Below the pieces are notes generated by a model. The model was given only the letters and a program-made list of their open reading frames with translations. It was not told where the DNA came from and searched no databases. A stretch of DNA of 55,726 bases. It comes from a virus. Both the position numbers and the translations under genes were made by a program. The stretch's first letter is position 1. Each line of letters opens with the position of its first letter. Below, piece by piece: positions 21,979 through 29,935 of this stretch. The stretch covers positions 1 to 55,726 of the IMG/VR virus record IMGVR_UViG_3300017938_000011. One strand, 5' to 3'.

Positions 21979-22329
21979 TCAGAATGAGCGTCGTCGTATG
22001 TCGCGCCTGCTATTGTTGTCTTCGGCACGCATGAAAAAGTCCTGCGTCATGTAGCCGAGCGCCCGTAATAGCGGAAAGACGATGATTCCGAACAACAGTA
22101 AGAGTTGCCAGCCACATTCTTTCCAGTCCGCAGAATAATCGTCATTCAATCGACCGATGCCGAGAGCGAACAGTGCCAATGCCATGAGTGCGTAGATCGC
22201 GCGGCGGAAAAGCACCCATCGAGTTTGGCTCGTTAAAAAACCGGCCCTTGACGTGATCTTTTGCATCGCTGCGAGCATCACGATGCCGCAGATTGTGTCC
22301 GAGATGCCGAGCACGTAATCGGGGGTCAT
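21979..22329 (-). CDS. Multi-span membrane protein, holin candidate
   Basis: 116 residues with hydrophobic segments at about 7-22 (LGISDTICGIVMLAAM), 44-60 (AIYALMALALFALGIG) and 73-92 (WQLLLLFGIIVFPLLRALGY), and a charged tail rich in Arg. It overlaps the previous gene by four bases. Three spans and the setting downstream of lipase and endolysin suit a class I-type holin or holin-antiholin partner, but no family is recognised. Confidence 0.55.
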   Translation of the reverse strand: MTPDYVLGISDTICGIVMLAAMQKITSRAGFLTSQTRWVLFRRAIYALMALALFALGIGRLNDDYSADWKECGWQLLLLFGIIVFPLLRALGYMTQDFFMRAEDNNSRRDIRRRSF

Positions 22330-22634
22330 GAATGTGGCTCCTTTGGCCCCGGTCCGTTGTGGGCGCTGAGGTATTTTCGCACTAGGACTTCAATTCCCTG
22401 CATGATCAAAATCGCAAAATATCCGACGATGAATGCGGCACCGTAATCCCCGACCCAGGACGGCACGACGTGTTGCGCGGCCGGACCGAGAAAATTCGCC
22501 ACCAAGATGCCAACGATGATCGAACCAGCGACCACGCCAGTACTGAAATCTCTTACCGTAAAGACATGAGCAATACCGCCGGCGAAGCCGCCGATCAATC
22601 TGGCCGCGTTCAGTCCTAAATCTTCCAAAGTCAT
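22326..22634 (-). CDS. Membrane protein, holin or spanin-like candidate
   Basis: 102 residues. Hydrophobic segments at about 31-52 (STGVVAGSIIVGILVANFLG) and 66-84 (GAAFIVGYFAILIMQGIEVL) with a hydrophilic end. It overlaps both neighbours in ATGA style. Probably part of the lysis cassette; which protein times lysis cannot be told. Confidence 0.5.
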   Translation of the reverse strand: MTLEDLGLNAARLIGGFAGGIAHVFTVRDFSTGVVAGSIIVGILVANFLGPAAQHVVPSWVGDYGAAFIVGYFAILIMQGIEVLVRKYLSAHNGPGPKEPHS

Positions 22635-23323
22635 CCCCCGCTCCCGGCCGCTTGAACTGCATGCACTGTGCTGACGTAGTTTTTGATGTAGTGATCCTGG
22701 ATTTTGACGTGCAGGTTGTCGAGCCAGTTGTCGTCGAGCGTCGCGTCGGGACCGACGTGGTCGAGCGGGACCTGTTCATAGGGCCATAGCGGCTCCCAGT
22801 GGAACGGGACGCGGGGCACCGGATCGTCGCCATACCACGGCGCGCAGAGTGGGATAGACGTCAGCACCCTCACGAACTGGGCGCCGCCGACCCGCGGCAA
22901 CGCGAACGCGCCGATCTTCATCGGCGCCAAGCCGTCGTTGACTTTAAGGCGGGCGCCCAGCAGCGCGCCGACGGCGGCGCCAAGACTGTGGGCGCCGATC
23001 GCGAACGGCTTCCCCCGCCTCTCCAGTTCTGCGAGGATGCGGCCATAGATCCTGTCGACGATGAGGTTGAAGCCGGCGTGAACGAAGCCGAGGCTCGGAT
23101 GGTCGATGCCGCCGTGATCCTTGATGCTCAGCGCGCAGAAGTCGAGCGCCCAATCAATAGCGTCGTGAGATCCTTGCGGGGATACGATGATGAAGCCGTC
23201 ATCGCGCGTCGTTAGGAATACCCGGATGGCCGAATCGACATCATCAATGAAGGGCACCGCATCTGGATCATTAGTCCGTGCGGCAGCATCGACCAGATCG
23301 GCATCTGAAGGCGGCGCGATCAT
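22631..23323 (-). CDS. Lipase class 3-like esterase
   Basis: 230 residues from ATG 23323, which overlaps the preceding stop. The nucleophile elbow is FAIGAHSLGAAVGA with Ser113, and an Asp and His for the triad are available downstream (YGDDPVPRVP; LDHVGP and HVKIQDHYI). The order GxSxG-Asp-His with an alpha/beta-hydrolase pattern fits lipase class 3. A phage lipase in the lysis module could attack outer membrane lipids or cell-surface esters. No signal peptide is seen. Confidence 0.75.
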   Translation of the reverse strand: MIAPPSDADLVDAAARTNDPDAVPFIDDVDSAIRVFLTTRDDGFIIVSPQGSHDAIDWALDFCALSIKDHGGIDHPSLGFVHAGFNLIVDRIYGRILAELERRGKPFAIGAHSLGAAVGALLGARLKVNDGLAPMKIGAFALPRVGGAQFVRVLTSIPLCAPWYGDDPVPRVPFHWEPLWPYEQVPLDHVGPDATLDDNWLDNLHVKIQDHYIKNYVSTVHAVQAAGSGG

Positions 23324-23544
23324 GTCGGCTTCCCGAACACCCTCTCGGCCTCGGTGAGCTGGCGCTCCCGGAGCTCCTTGACCTGATTCAGGGCAACGTC
23401 GAAGCCCTTCATGAGCTCGTCGACCGAGTTGACCTTGCCGGAAAGCTTGAACCACTCCGACATCGCGGCGTTCTTCACATTCTCGTCGAAGGCGTCCTCG
23501 ATCGTCGATCGGACACGGTTCGCGAGCGAAACATCATCAGCCAT
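23320..23544 (-). CDS. Hypothetical helical protein, 74 residues
   Basis: MADDVSLANRVRSTIEDAFD followed by FKLSGKVNSVDELMKGFDVA and a charged helix ending ERVFGKPT. It lies between the signal-peptide protein and the lipase. No family recognised; a chaperone or regulator for the lipase is only a guess. Confidence 0.5.
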   Translation of the reverse strand: MADDVSLANRVRSTIEDAFDENVKNAAMSEWFKLSGKVNSVDELMKGFDVALNQVKELRERQLTEAERVFGKPT

Positions 23545-23586
23545 GTCAGGCCGCCTCTGATGATTTTTGGGGATGAGCCACTAGAA

Positions 23587-24135
23587 TCAACTCCCAGCCT
23601 TGGCCGTTGGTGATGCCGCAATTATCGCAGCGCCCGCAGTACTTTGAGGTATGAAATCTACGATTCTCTTGGCAACGCTCTCCGGCGTTAGCCCGAAGCG
23701 CGCCGCAGCGTCGGGGGCGGCGGCGAGCGCGGCATTTGCAGCCTCAGCAAGAGCCTCATTATCGACGGTGATCGTCTTGCCCTGTAGTGCCACCTTGCCA
23801 TCGGCGATGAGTGATGCCGCTTGCCGCTGCGCTGCCGCCGTGATTGAGGCGCGGTGCTCGGCATCAATGTTTATGTTGAGTTTGGTCCGCAGCAGCCAGA
23901 ACAGCCAAGTTAGCCCGGCCATAATCAGCGAGTTGACGGCGGCGTTGATATAGGGCTCGGCAATCTCGCCGAAGGCTTGGCCGACGTTGATGACGCCGCC
24001 CTGCTTCTGAGGCACGACGATCATCGGCGAACCTCCGACGGCCGTGGCGAGAAAGGTTGCGTATGTCGGAACTTGAGCATGAGCTGAGACGATGAGCATC
24101 GCGATCAGCGCGGCTGCGGCGAACAATCGCTTCAT
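23587..24135 (-). CDS. Secreted or membrane-anchored protein, LLH-holin-like
   Basis: 182 residues. Sec signal peptide MKRLFAAAALIAMLIVSAHA followed by Gln-Val; a transmembrane segment at about 62-85 (YINAAVNSLIMAGLTWLFWL); then a charged helix (ASITAAAQRQAASLIADGKV) and an Ala-rich end. The single span plus long cytoplasmic helix is similar to LLH-type phage holins, although an N-terminal signal is unusual for these. It lies downstream of a terminator shared with the OMP gene. Confidence 0.55.
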   Translation of the reverse strand: MKRLFAAAALIAMLIVSAHAQVPTYATFLATAVGGSPMIVVPQKQGGVINVGQAFGEIAEPYINAAVNSLIMAGLTWLFWLLRTKLNINIDAEHRASITAAAQRQAASLIADGKVALQGKTITVDNEALAEAANAALAAAPDAAARFGLTPESVAKRIVDFIPQSTAGAAIIAASPTAKAGS

Positions 24136-24152
24136 GGGAAAGTCTCCCCAGA

Positions 24153-24187
24153 AATGAAAAAGACCGCCTCCGAATCCAGAGGCGGTC
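24153..24187 (-). terminator. Rho-independent terminator after the OMP gene
   Basis: On the minus strand GACCGCCTC / GAGGCGGTC, a 9-bp stem with an 8-base loop, followed by TTTTTCATTTC. It separates the outer-membrane protein gene from the downstream lysis genes. Confidence 0.8.
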
Positions 24188-24225
24188 CCGATATATCACG
24201 GATGCGCGATCAACACATCTGGCGT

Positions 24226-25029
24226 TTATAGGCCGAATAATACGTGCAGCCCGAGCCAATACTGCGTGCCGAGCGAGACGCTGGCGCCGGTCGTCAGCGG
24301 CGCTCCGTTCGCGGCAAACACGTTGTTCAACGTCAGCCCGTTGACCGGGAAAGCGACGCCAGCAAAAGCCTCGATCGCTCCGCCGTTCGGTTTGCCGTTA
24401 CTGCCCAAGGTCGGCCAGACGAAGCCGGACGTGAGCATCGGCTCGACCAACCATTGCGATCCAGACGCGGCACCAATAGTGCCGCTGAGGCCGACCTCCT
24501 TGACGCCCACACCGACATATTGCTGCGGAGCGCCGACCGTAATGTTGCTAGGCAGCGTCGGAGTGAAGGTGGGGAAGTTGATGTTGGCGTTGACCACCGA
24601 CAACACCGGCGTCAGCAGGGTCTGGAACACGTTCAGCCCGATGTCGGCTTCCTGGGACGCCGACCAACGCGCGGCGAGGCTGGCACCGCCGCCGAGCGGC
24701 GTGCCGGCGGTGACGTTCTCGTAGCTCCCCGTGGCCTGAAAGCGCGCCCAGAAGCCCTGGCGTGCCCAGATGTAGCCCCAGACGGCGTCGACGGTGGCGC
24801 CGTCAGCGGTCAAGTTGCCGTTGACCAAGCTGGTCGCGAACACGTTGTTGCCGGAGACGCTGGATTGAGCGACCGAGGCGCTGGAACCAACGCCGACATA
24901 CCAGCCGGAACCGTTCTGGATGAGGAACGGGTTTTGAGACGCCGCTTTCGTCGGCAATAGGTCACCGGCAAATGCTGCCGTTGACGCGAGAATGGCCGCA
25001 GCGATCGCGGCCAGAAGCAATCTGCGCAT
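24226..25029 (-). CDS. Outer-membrane beta-barrel protein with signal peptide
   Basis: 267 residues. MRRLLLAAIAAAILASTAAF-AG is a Sec signal peptide. The mature part alternates hydrophobic and polar residues as in beta-barrels (GWYVGVGSSASVAQSS, GFWARFQATGSYENVTAG, WLVEPMLTSGFVWP, QYWLGLHVLFGL) and ends in a hydrophobic residue. Phage-borne outer-membrane proteins can change host surface receptors, as known for lambda Lom. It has its own terminator and an upstream non-coding gap, so it may be expressed separately from the virion genes, possibly during infection or lysogeny. Confidence 0.7.
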   Translation of the reverse strand: MRRLLLAAIAAAILASTAAFAGDLLPTKAASQNPFLIQNGSGWYVGVGSSASVAQSSVSGNNVFATSLVNGNLTADGATVDAVWGYIWARQGFWARFQATGSYENVTAGTPLGGGASLAARWSASQEADIGLNVFQTLLTPVLSVVNANINFPTFTPTLPSNITVGAPQQYVGVGVKEVGLSGTIGAASGSQWLVEPMLTSGFVWPTLGSNGKPNGGAIEAFAGVAFPVNGLTLNNVFAANGAPLTTGASVSLGTQYWLGLHVLFGL

Positions 25030-25110
25030 TTGGGTCTCCCCTGTTGATGGAATTTACAGTGGCAGCTTATCAGCGATAACTGTGACTTTTACGCCACATT
25101 CGAGAAATCT

Positions 25111-25458
25111 TTATCGTCCGATCACGTCGAGGCGGACCGACGCCAATCCGGAGAAGCCAAGAGCGCGCGCCGCGGCCGGCGAGAGATCGATAACTCTTCC
25201 GCGCCGGAACGGCCCCCTATCCGCGATACGGACGATCGTGGTGCGCCCGTTCCGGAGATTGGTCACTTTCACCCTCTCGCCAAAACGAAGCGACCTGTGA
25301 GCTGCGGAGAGGCTTTGGCAGTCCAGCGGGCGACCACTAGCCGTTCGGTGGCCACAGAGTGCCGCGCTGTAAATCGAGGCGATACCGGTCTGCTGGGCGG
25401 CCGCGGGGCCGCAGACCAGCAGGATCGCGGTCAGAGCCGCGCGAACAGGCGCTGCCAA
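25111..25458 (-). CDS. RlpA-like double-psi beta-barrel protein
   Basis: About 115 residues if started at TTG 25458, which gives a signal peptide (AAPVRAALTAILLVCGPAAA). Longer in-frame starts exist further upstream but overlap the endolysin gene more. The mature domain GIASIYSAALCGHRTASGRP, then GERVKVTNLRNGRTTIVRIA, DRGPFRRGRVIDLSPAAARA matches the RlpA/DPBB fold, which cuts or binds denuded peptidoglycan. The start lies inside the end of the endolysin gene. It may help wall degradation or penetration. Confidence 0.75.
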   Translation of the reverse strand: MAAPVRAALTAILLVCGPAAAQQTGIASIYSAALCGHRTASGRPLDCQSLSAAHRSLRFGERVKVTNLRNGRTTIVRIADRGPFRRGRVIDLSPAAARALGFSGLASVRLDVIGR

Positions 25459-26252
25459 ATGCTTCCGCCGGATGTCGCGGGCGAGACTGCCGCCGTTGCT
25501 GGGACCGATTTGCCAGGGGTTCCCCAGGCGGCGGCCAATTTGGCGACGGTCATCGGACCGATCACCGTGGAATTGTCGCACAATGTCGTGATGCCGGGGA
25601 TGCGGTGCGGGCCGGGTCCATATGTGTCGCCATCGTCCTGATGCAGAATCGGGTAGCCGACCGCCTGCCAAGGTCGCGGCAACTCCTTCGGATTGAACGG
25701 CCCATATTGGCAGAACCATAGCGCGCGCGCGGCGAAGGCTTCCAGCATTGCGTCGGGGATGTTCGCGAACGAGAGTTGCTCGCGTGGCACATTGCCACCG
25801 TAGACCCAGCACGGGCGACCGATGGCGTCCTCAACGGTCTTGCAGAAGGCGTCGGCGCAGGCCGCGGGCGGCGAGTAACTCTTGCCGACGGTTTCCCAAT
25901 CGGCGAACGGCTCGTCGCCAGGCTCGAGCGCAGCGGTGGTGATGAAATGCTTGGCCTCCTGAATCGCTGACGCCTCGCTGGCACCGTGTAGAAATTGATA
26001 TGCACCCCATTTACGCGCGACGGTGATCGTCGTGCCGTCGACGTCGACCAGCGTCACCGCGCCGCCGGCCATCCACTTCGCCCGACGCGCGGCGTAGCGC
26101 GAATCGGTCTCGGTCAAACCTTCGCTGGCCTTATGGATCAGGAACGGGATGCCATCGCCAGCAACAAGATCGAGGCCGGCGAGCGGCGTCGGGTCATCGC
26201 TGACGGCGTCGCCTTGATAGAGATCGATGCAATAGGGCTTGTTCACCATCAT
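25431..26252 (-). CDS. GH25 lysozyme-type endolysin
   Basis: 273 residues. GH25 signatures: the first strand with an Asp (PYCIDLYQGD), IPFLIHKASEGLTETDSRYA with the acidic pair, WGAYQFLHGAS, FADWETVGKS, CWVYGGNVP and ALWFCQYGP. Cuts the N-acetylmuramic acid-glucosamine bond of peptidoglycan. The C-terminal 60 residues (IGPMTVAKLAAAWG ... GGSIWQRLFARL) may be a binding or anchoring tail. No signal peptide, so export probably needs a holin. Confidence 0.88.
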   Translation of the reverse strand: MMVNKPYCIDLYQGDAVSDDPTPLAGLDLVAGDGIPFLIHKASEGLTETDSRYAARRAKWMAGGAVTLVDVDGTTITVARKWGAYQFLHGASEASAIQEAKHFITTAALEPGDEPFADWETVGKSYSPPAACADAFCKTVEDAIGRPCWVYGGNVPREQLSFANIPDAMLEAFAARALWFCQYGPFNPKELPRPWQAVGYPILHQDDGDTYGPGPHRIPGITTLCDNSTVIGPMTVAKLAAAWGTPGKSVPATAAVSPATSGGSIWQRLFARL

Positions 26253-26254
26253 TC

Positions 26255-26767
26255 TTACTCCAGGATTGGCGCGAGCGGCGGAATCAGATTGCCGGGGACG
26301 TGGTTCTCGCGTGGTTTGAGCGCCGACTTTTTGATGCGGAACAATTTCGGAATCTCTCGCTCGCTGTCAAGCAGTTCCTGGACTCGATCATTGAGCGCCT
26401 TCTGCGCGTCGGCATTATCCGGCGTGAGCGGGCCACCGTTCTTGCTCTCCGCCTCGGCGACGATGCTCTTGCGGACCTTCTCCGCAGTGTCGAGGAACTT
26501 TTGCAAGATCTGAATGTCGTCGACCATCGCCCAAGTCGTGTCGTCGTCGAAGGCGTAAGGTATCTGAACCGTTCTCTGATTCGATCCTTGGCCGATGATC
26601 TCGTCATGCGTTCCGGTTAGATGATCAAGCGCGTTGCGAAGATCCATCGCCTTGCGGACTTGGATCGTTTCTGTTGGTCCGGATGGCGGTTTGTCGGAGA
26701 TCTGAGCGGCGGTGACGATAGAAGCGGATAGCGCGAATGCAGTGAAGGCTGCGATGAAACGTTTCAT
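26255..26767 (-). CDS. Secreted hypothetical protein in the lysis region
   Basis: 170 residues from ATG 26767. A signal peptide MKRFIAAFTAFALSASIVTA is followed by a charged helical body (NALDHLTGTHDEIIGQGSNQ, FLDTAEKVRKSIVAEAESKN, LNDRVQELLDSEREIPKLFR). Probably periplasmic. It is close to the endolysin gene and could be an outer-membrane or spanin-like partner, though no lipobox Cys is visible. Confidence 0.6.
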   Translation of the reverse strand: MKRFIAAFTAFALSASIVTAAQISDKPPSGPTETIQVRKAMDLRNALDHLTGTHDEIIGQGSNQRTVQIPYAFDDDTTWAMVDDIQILQKFLDTAEKVRKSIVAEAESKNGGPLTPDNADAQKALNDRVQELLDSEREIPKLFRIKKSALKPRENHVPGNLIPPLAPILE

Positions 26768-26799
26768 GGGAACCCTATTAAGAGATTGTGGAGAAACGA

Positions 26800-27042
26800 T
26801 CATTGGATCTTTCCTTGATTTGGAGTGCAGCTGACCTTGATGACCTCGCCGGGCCGCAGCGCATAGTTGAACGCCCGCACGAGATAGTTCTCGACCCCGC
26901 CATGCTGCGCATTGGTTTCTTGCTGATATAACAGACACGCCCGCAGCGTGATCCGCGTCTGCGTGAACGTGTGCAGCGCGTTTCCGGCCACACAGTTCGC
27001 CAGCGAAGCACAGATCAGCACCGTCATCGTCGCCATGTCCAT
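26800..27042 (-). CDS. Small exported-type protein, 80 residues
   Basis: ATG 27042 after GGAGAACGAGCAAC. MDMATMTVLICASLANCVAG is hydrophobic enough for a signal or anchor; a second part has TQTRITLRACLLYQQETNAQ and PGEVIKVSCTPNQG. Four Cys might form disulfides in the periplasm. Function unknown. Confidence 0.5.
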   Translation of the reverse strand: MDMATMTVLICASLANCVAGNALHTFTQTRITLRACLLYQQETNAQHGGVENYLVRAFNYALRPGEVIKVSCTPNQGKIQ

Positions 27043-27055
27043 GTTGCTCGTTCTC

Positions 27056-29638
27056 CTAGCACGCAGTATTCGACGAAGCATTGGAGCCGATGTTGCCGTT
27101 GCACCGGCTGATCACGGCGCCGATGCTGTCGTTGTTGGTGTTAGATGTTATCAGATTGCCGTTGATGGCGATTGAGCCTAAGCCAGACGTTCCAATGCCG
27201 TAAGCGTTAGCGACGATTGTGCTACCCGAGATGACATAATTGCCGCCGCTGTCCGTCAGGCTTATTCCTGTACTAGAGTTGCTGGCAACGTGGGCGCCGA
27301 CGAACTTTGAATACGATCCGCCGGCTCCAGCACTGCCGGATTGTGTAGGGATACTAAATCCATTGCCTGTATTACCTGCCGACCAGCAACCAACACACTC
27401 CAAAAGGGCCATAGAATTGGTGCCGACGACCACTCCACCAGACGTGTTGCTATCAACATCGCTATTCGTGTTCATAAAGATTTCGCGGTTAGCAATCCCG
27501 CCAAGTGACGTTTCAATGGTTATTCCGTATGCGTTCAGAATTGAGCCAGCGGCAATACGGACGCCGCCCATACCGCCGCCGATTATAATCCCGCTATAAG
27601 CGCATCCCAAAATGATGCTGGCAGGATCAATATAAAATTCGGCGTTAGGAGCCGAGCTGTAGACGACAATCCCATTTCCGAGACAGTTATTGACATGCCA
27701 ATTACGAAGGCTGATTTCGCCAAGGCCGGCGCTGGAATTACCCGAAAACTGCGCGCCGCTCCAGATGTTGCTGTCCATCCAGATATTGCTAGACGTGAAA
27801 GGGCTGACACCTTGAGCAGTTAACATGTTGCCGCCGGTCGGCGTCCCGGAGTGAGTAAACCTCATATTATTTAATTGAAAATTTGTTATTGTATTTGTGC
27901 CATCGCCAATGCTCAGAATGCAATTGGTCGCTCCGGTCGCCTGCATATTGGTGCTGTATCCGCCACCATCAATCATGCCACCTGTGACCGCGCCAGTGAT
28001 CGTCGCGCAAGTGCCGATCGAATAGGTTCCCGCAGGCACGTGGCACCGCCCCCCAGCTGCAGCGGTATTGACGCAATCTTGCCAAGCCGTCGAACAATCG
28101 TGCCCAGACGTACCGCAGCCAGGGTCATGCACCTGCGGCGTATCGTATTGCGACTTGCCGCCGATTGAGAGAGTTCCAACCGCGAGATTGAGATTAGCAA
28201 TGTCGAATGTGCCATAAGTCGAAGTGCTGTAATTATACTCCTGGGCGTAACCAATGCCGTTGATGGAATCTATGTTCAAATAAGTGCCGCTATTCGGACT
28301 TGTAGGCAAGCTCACAGTATCGGCAATAAGAAACTCGCCGCTGCCGATGCCAACATAGCCGGAATTGTTGCTGGTGATGTTGACGCCACTGTAACTCCAC
28401 GGCGTGTTGATCGCACCACCACTCACCGAGAATCCGGTGCCGAGCGAGACTTGACTCAACGTGCCACTGTTGTTGGAGAGCAAATCGCCCGATGTGCCGC
28501 CGCCGATCGAGGTCACGCCGATCGTGATGCTTGATGCGGCCGCTCCGATCACCGTCAGCTTGCCGCTGACGACGACGATCGTCGAGTTGTCGGGATAGCC
28601 GCACCCGATCTGCGACGCCGTCATTGTTGTGCAGGAAATCACGCCGGTCGATATTGTCAGCGTCGAGCCGTCACCTTGTACGATGCCTTGCGCGGCCGAA
28701 GTGGCGATGGGGAGATATGCGGCACCGACCGTGCCGGAATTGATCTCGGAACCCGCGATCGACTTATTGGTCAGAGATTGCGTGTCGGTCGTGCCGACCA
28801 AAAGGCCGCTTGCCGGAAAAGTTTCGGCCTGCCCGCCGATCTCGAACGTGCCGGTAAAGTTCGCCGTGCCCGACACGGTTTCCCCGGCGATGGTAGGTGC
28901 GGTGGCAAGCACGACACTGCCGCTGCCGGTGACCGCGATCTGCGTCAGGCTCGGCCCGCTTCCCACGGCAAGAATATCGCCGGGCGTGCCGTTGATGACG
29001 CCGGTCGGAGAGCCGCCGCCGACGGTGACATTCGCCGCCGTCGCCGTAATCGAGCAACCGGGAGATGCGACGCCGAGCGTGCACGGCACGCCATTCACGT
29101 AAACGTAATCGAAGGCGAGGTCGGTGTTCGTAATGAGACCGGCCGCCGAGACAGAGCCAGTGAAGGTCGGGTTGGCGATCGTCGATCCGGAAGAAAGCAC
29201 CATCGCCCCGGTGCCGGTGACCGAGTTCGACAGCGTTACGCCGCCGTAAGTAATCGCGGCGGAAAAAGTTGCACCGTCGGAAAAAGTTTGTGGTGCTAAC
29301 CAACTATTCGCGTGCGACAGGTTGATGCCGAGATTGTTGCTACCGTCGACGGTGAGGCTGCTGTTGATGTTGAGCGAGAGTGTCCCGGCGCTGTAGTTGA
29401 GCGGCGCGTCCGTCGCCGTGACCGATTGAACCAGCGAGTTGTTGAGATAGTAACCGTCGCTCGCATTGAACGTGCCGGCGCCGGTGTTGTTCAATGATGA
29501 TGTTCCGGCGTTCACGCTGCCGTTCGGGTAGTAGATCAACGGCCCGTTCTGAACCCAAGGCTGCGTCGGTCCCGGTCCCGGCTGCGCCGAGGCGGCGGTT
29601 GCGAGCAGAGAAAAGATCAGCGCGAGGATCGTTCTCAT
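27056..29638 (-). CDS. Tail fibre or tailspike-like protein with a signal peptide
   Basis: 860 residues. The N-terminus MRTILALIFSLLATAASAQ looks like a Sec signal, unusual for a virion fibre. Then come repetitive fibre segments (VQSVTATDAPLNYSAGTLSL, SGLLVGTTDTQSLTNKSIAG, AYLPIATSAAQGIVQGDGST), followed from about 500 by a right-handed beta-helix region (CHVPAGTYSIGTCATITGAV, GGMIDGGGYSTNM, MRFTHSGTPTGGNML), as in pectate-lyase-like tailspikes. It probably binds or cuts host polysaccharide. Catalytic residues cannot be named. It is downstream of the collar and adaptor genes. Confidence 0.7.
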   Translation of the reverse strand: MRTILALIFSLLATAASAQPGPGPTQPWVQNGPLIYYPNGSVNAGTSSLNNTGAGTFNASDGYYLNNSLVQSVTATDAPLNYSAGTLSLNINSSLTVDGSNNLGINLSHANSWLAPQTFSDGATFSAAITYGGVTLSNSVTGTGAMVLSSGSTIANPTFTGSVSAAGLITNTDLAFDYVYVNGVPCTLGVASPGCSITATAANVTVGGGSPTGVINGTPGDILAVGSGPSLTQIAVTGSGSVVLATAPTIAGETVSGTANFTGTFEIGGQAETFPASGLLVGTTDTQSLTNKSIAGSEINSGTVGAAYLPIATSAAQGIVQGDGSTLTISTGVISCTTMTASQIGCGYPDNSTIVVVSGKLTVIGAAASSITIGVTSIGGGTSGDLLSNNSGTLSQVSLGTGFSVSGGAINTPWSYSGVNITSNNSGYVGIGSGEFLIADTVSLPTSPNSGTYLNIDSINGIGYAQEYNYSTSTYGTFDIANLNLAVGTLSIGGKSQYDTPQVHDPGCGTSGHDCSTAWQDCVNTAAAGGRCHVPAGTYSIGTCATITGAVTGGMIDGGGYSTNMQATGATNCILSIGDGTNTITNFQLNNMRFTHSGTPTGGNMLTAQGVSPFTSSNIWMDSNIWSGAQFSGNSSAGLGEISLRNWHVNNCLGNGIVVYSSAPNAEFYIDPASIILGCAYSGIIIGGGMGGVRIAAGSILNAYGITIETSLGGIANREIFMNTNSDVDSNTSGGVVVGTNSMALLECVGCWSAGNTGNGFSIPTQSGSAGAGGSYSKFVGAHVASNSSTGISLTDSGGNYVISGSTIVANAYGIGTSGLGSIAINGNLITSNTNNDSIGAVISRCNGNIGSNASSNTAC

Positions 29639-29643
29639 CCGAT

Positions 29644-29934
29644 TCACCAATAGATCGCAGAAAAGCCATGCCCACTAGACGCGGCATTGCATGTAGTTGC
29701 GGTCGTCTGGCCAGGAATGACGGTCCAAGTCTGCCCCGGCGCGAGACCGAACGTAGTCCCGCCAGCGGCGAGTTCCGCCTCGGTGACTGGGCTCACGAAT
29801 AGCATCTCCGTCGCCGTGGCCGGATTGGTGATGAATCCGCCGTTCGGATTGGCGGGAATCACTTCAACGGGATTGCCTCCCGTCGCGATCTGGGAGACGA
29901 GACCGGGACCTGGGGTGACGGGAGTCACTGTCAT
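29644..29934 (-). CDS. Small beta-domain protein paralogous to the N-terminus at 32.7 kb
   Basis: 96 residues: MTVTPVTPGPGLVSQIATGG, NPNGGFITNPATATEMLFVS, GQTWTVIPGQTTATTCNAAS and SGHGFSAIYW. The same order of motifs (GGxITNPA ... hxPGxxhxhxPxQTTxhxxNAAxxGHxFSxh) forms the N-terminal 105 residues of the baseplate protein at 31629-32726, so the two are duplicates of one domain. Likely a fibre or adaptor subunit. Confidence 0.6.
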   Translation of the reverse strand: MTVTPVTPGPGLVSQIATGGNPVEVIPANPNGGFITNPATATEMLFVSPVTEAELAAGGTTFGLAPGQTWTVIPGQTTATTCNAASSGHGFSAIYW

Positions 29935-29935
29935 A

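Noticed and set aside
24244-24960. Plus-strand frames opposite the outer-membrane protein
   Set aside because: The minus-strand gene has a signal peptide and terminator; the opposite frames are Arg-rich shadows.
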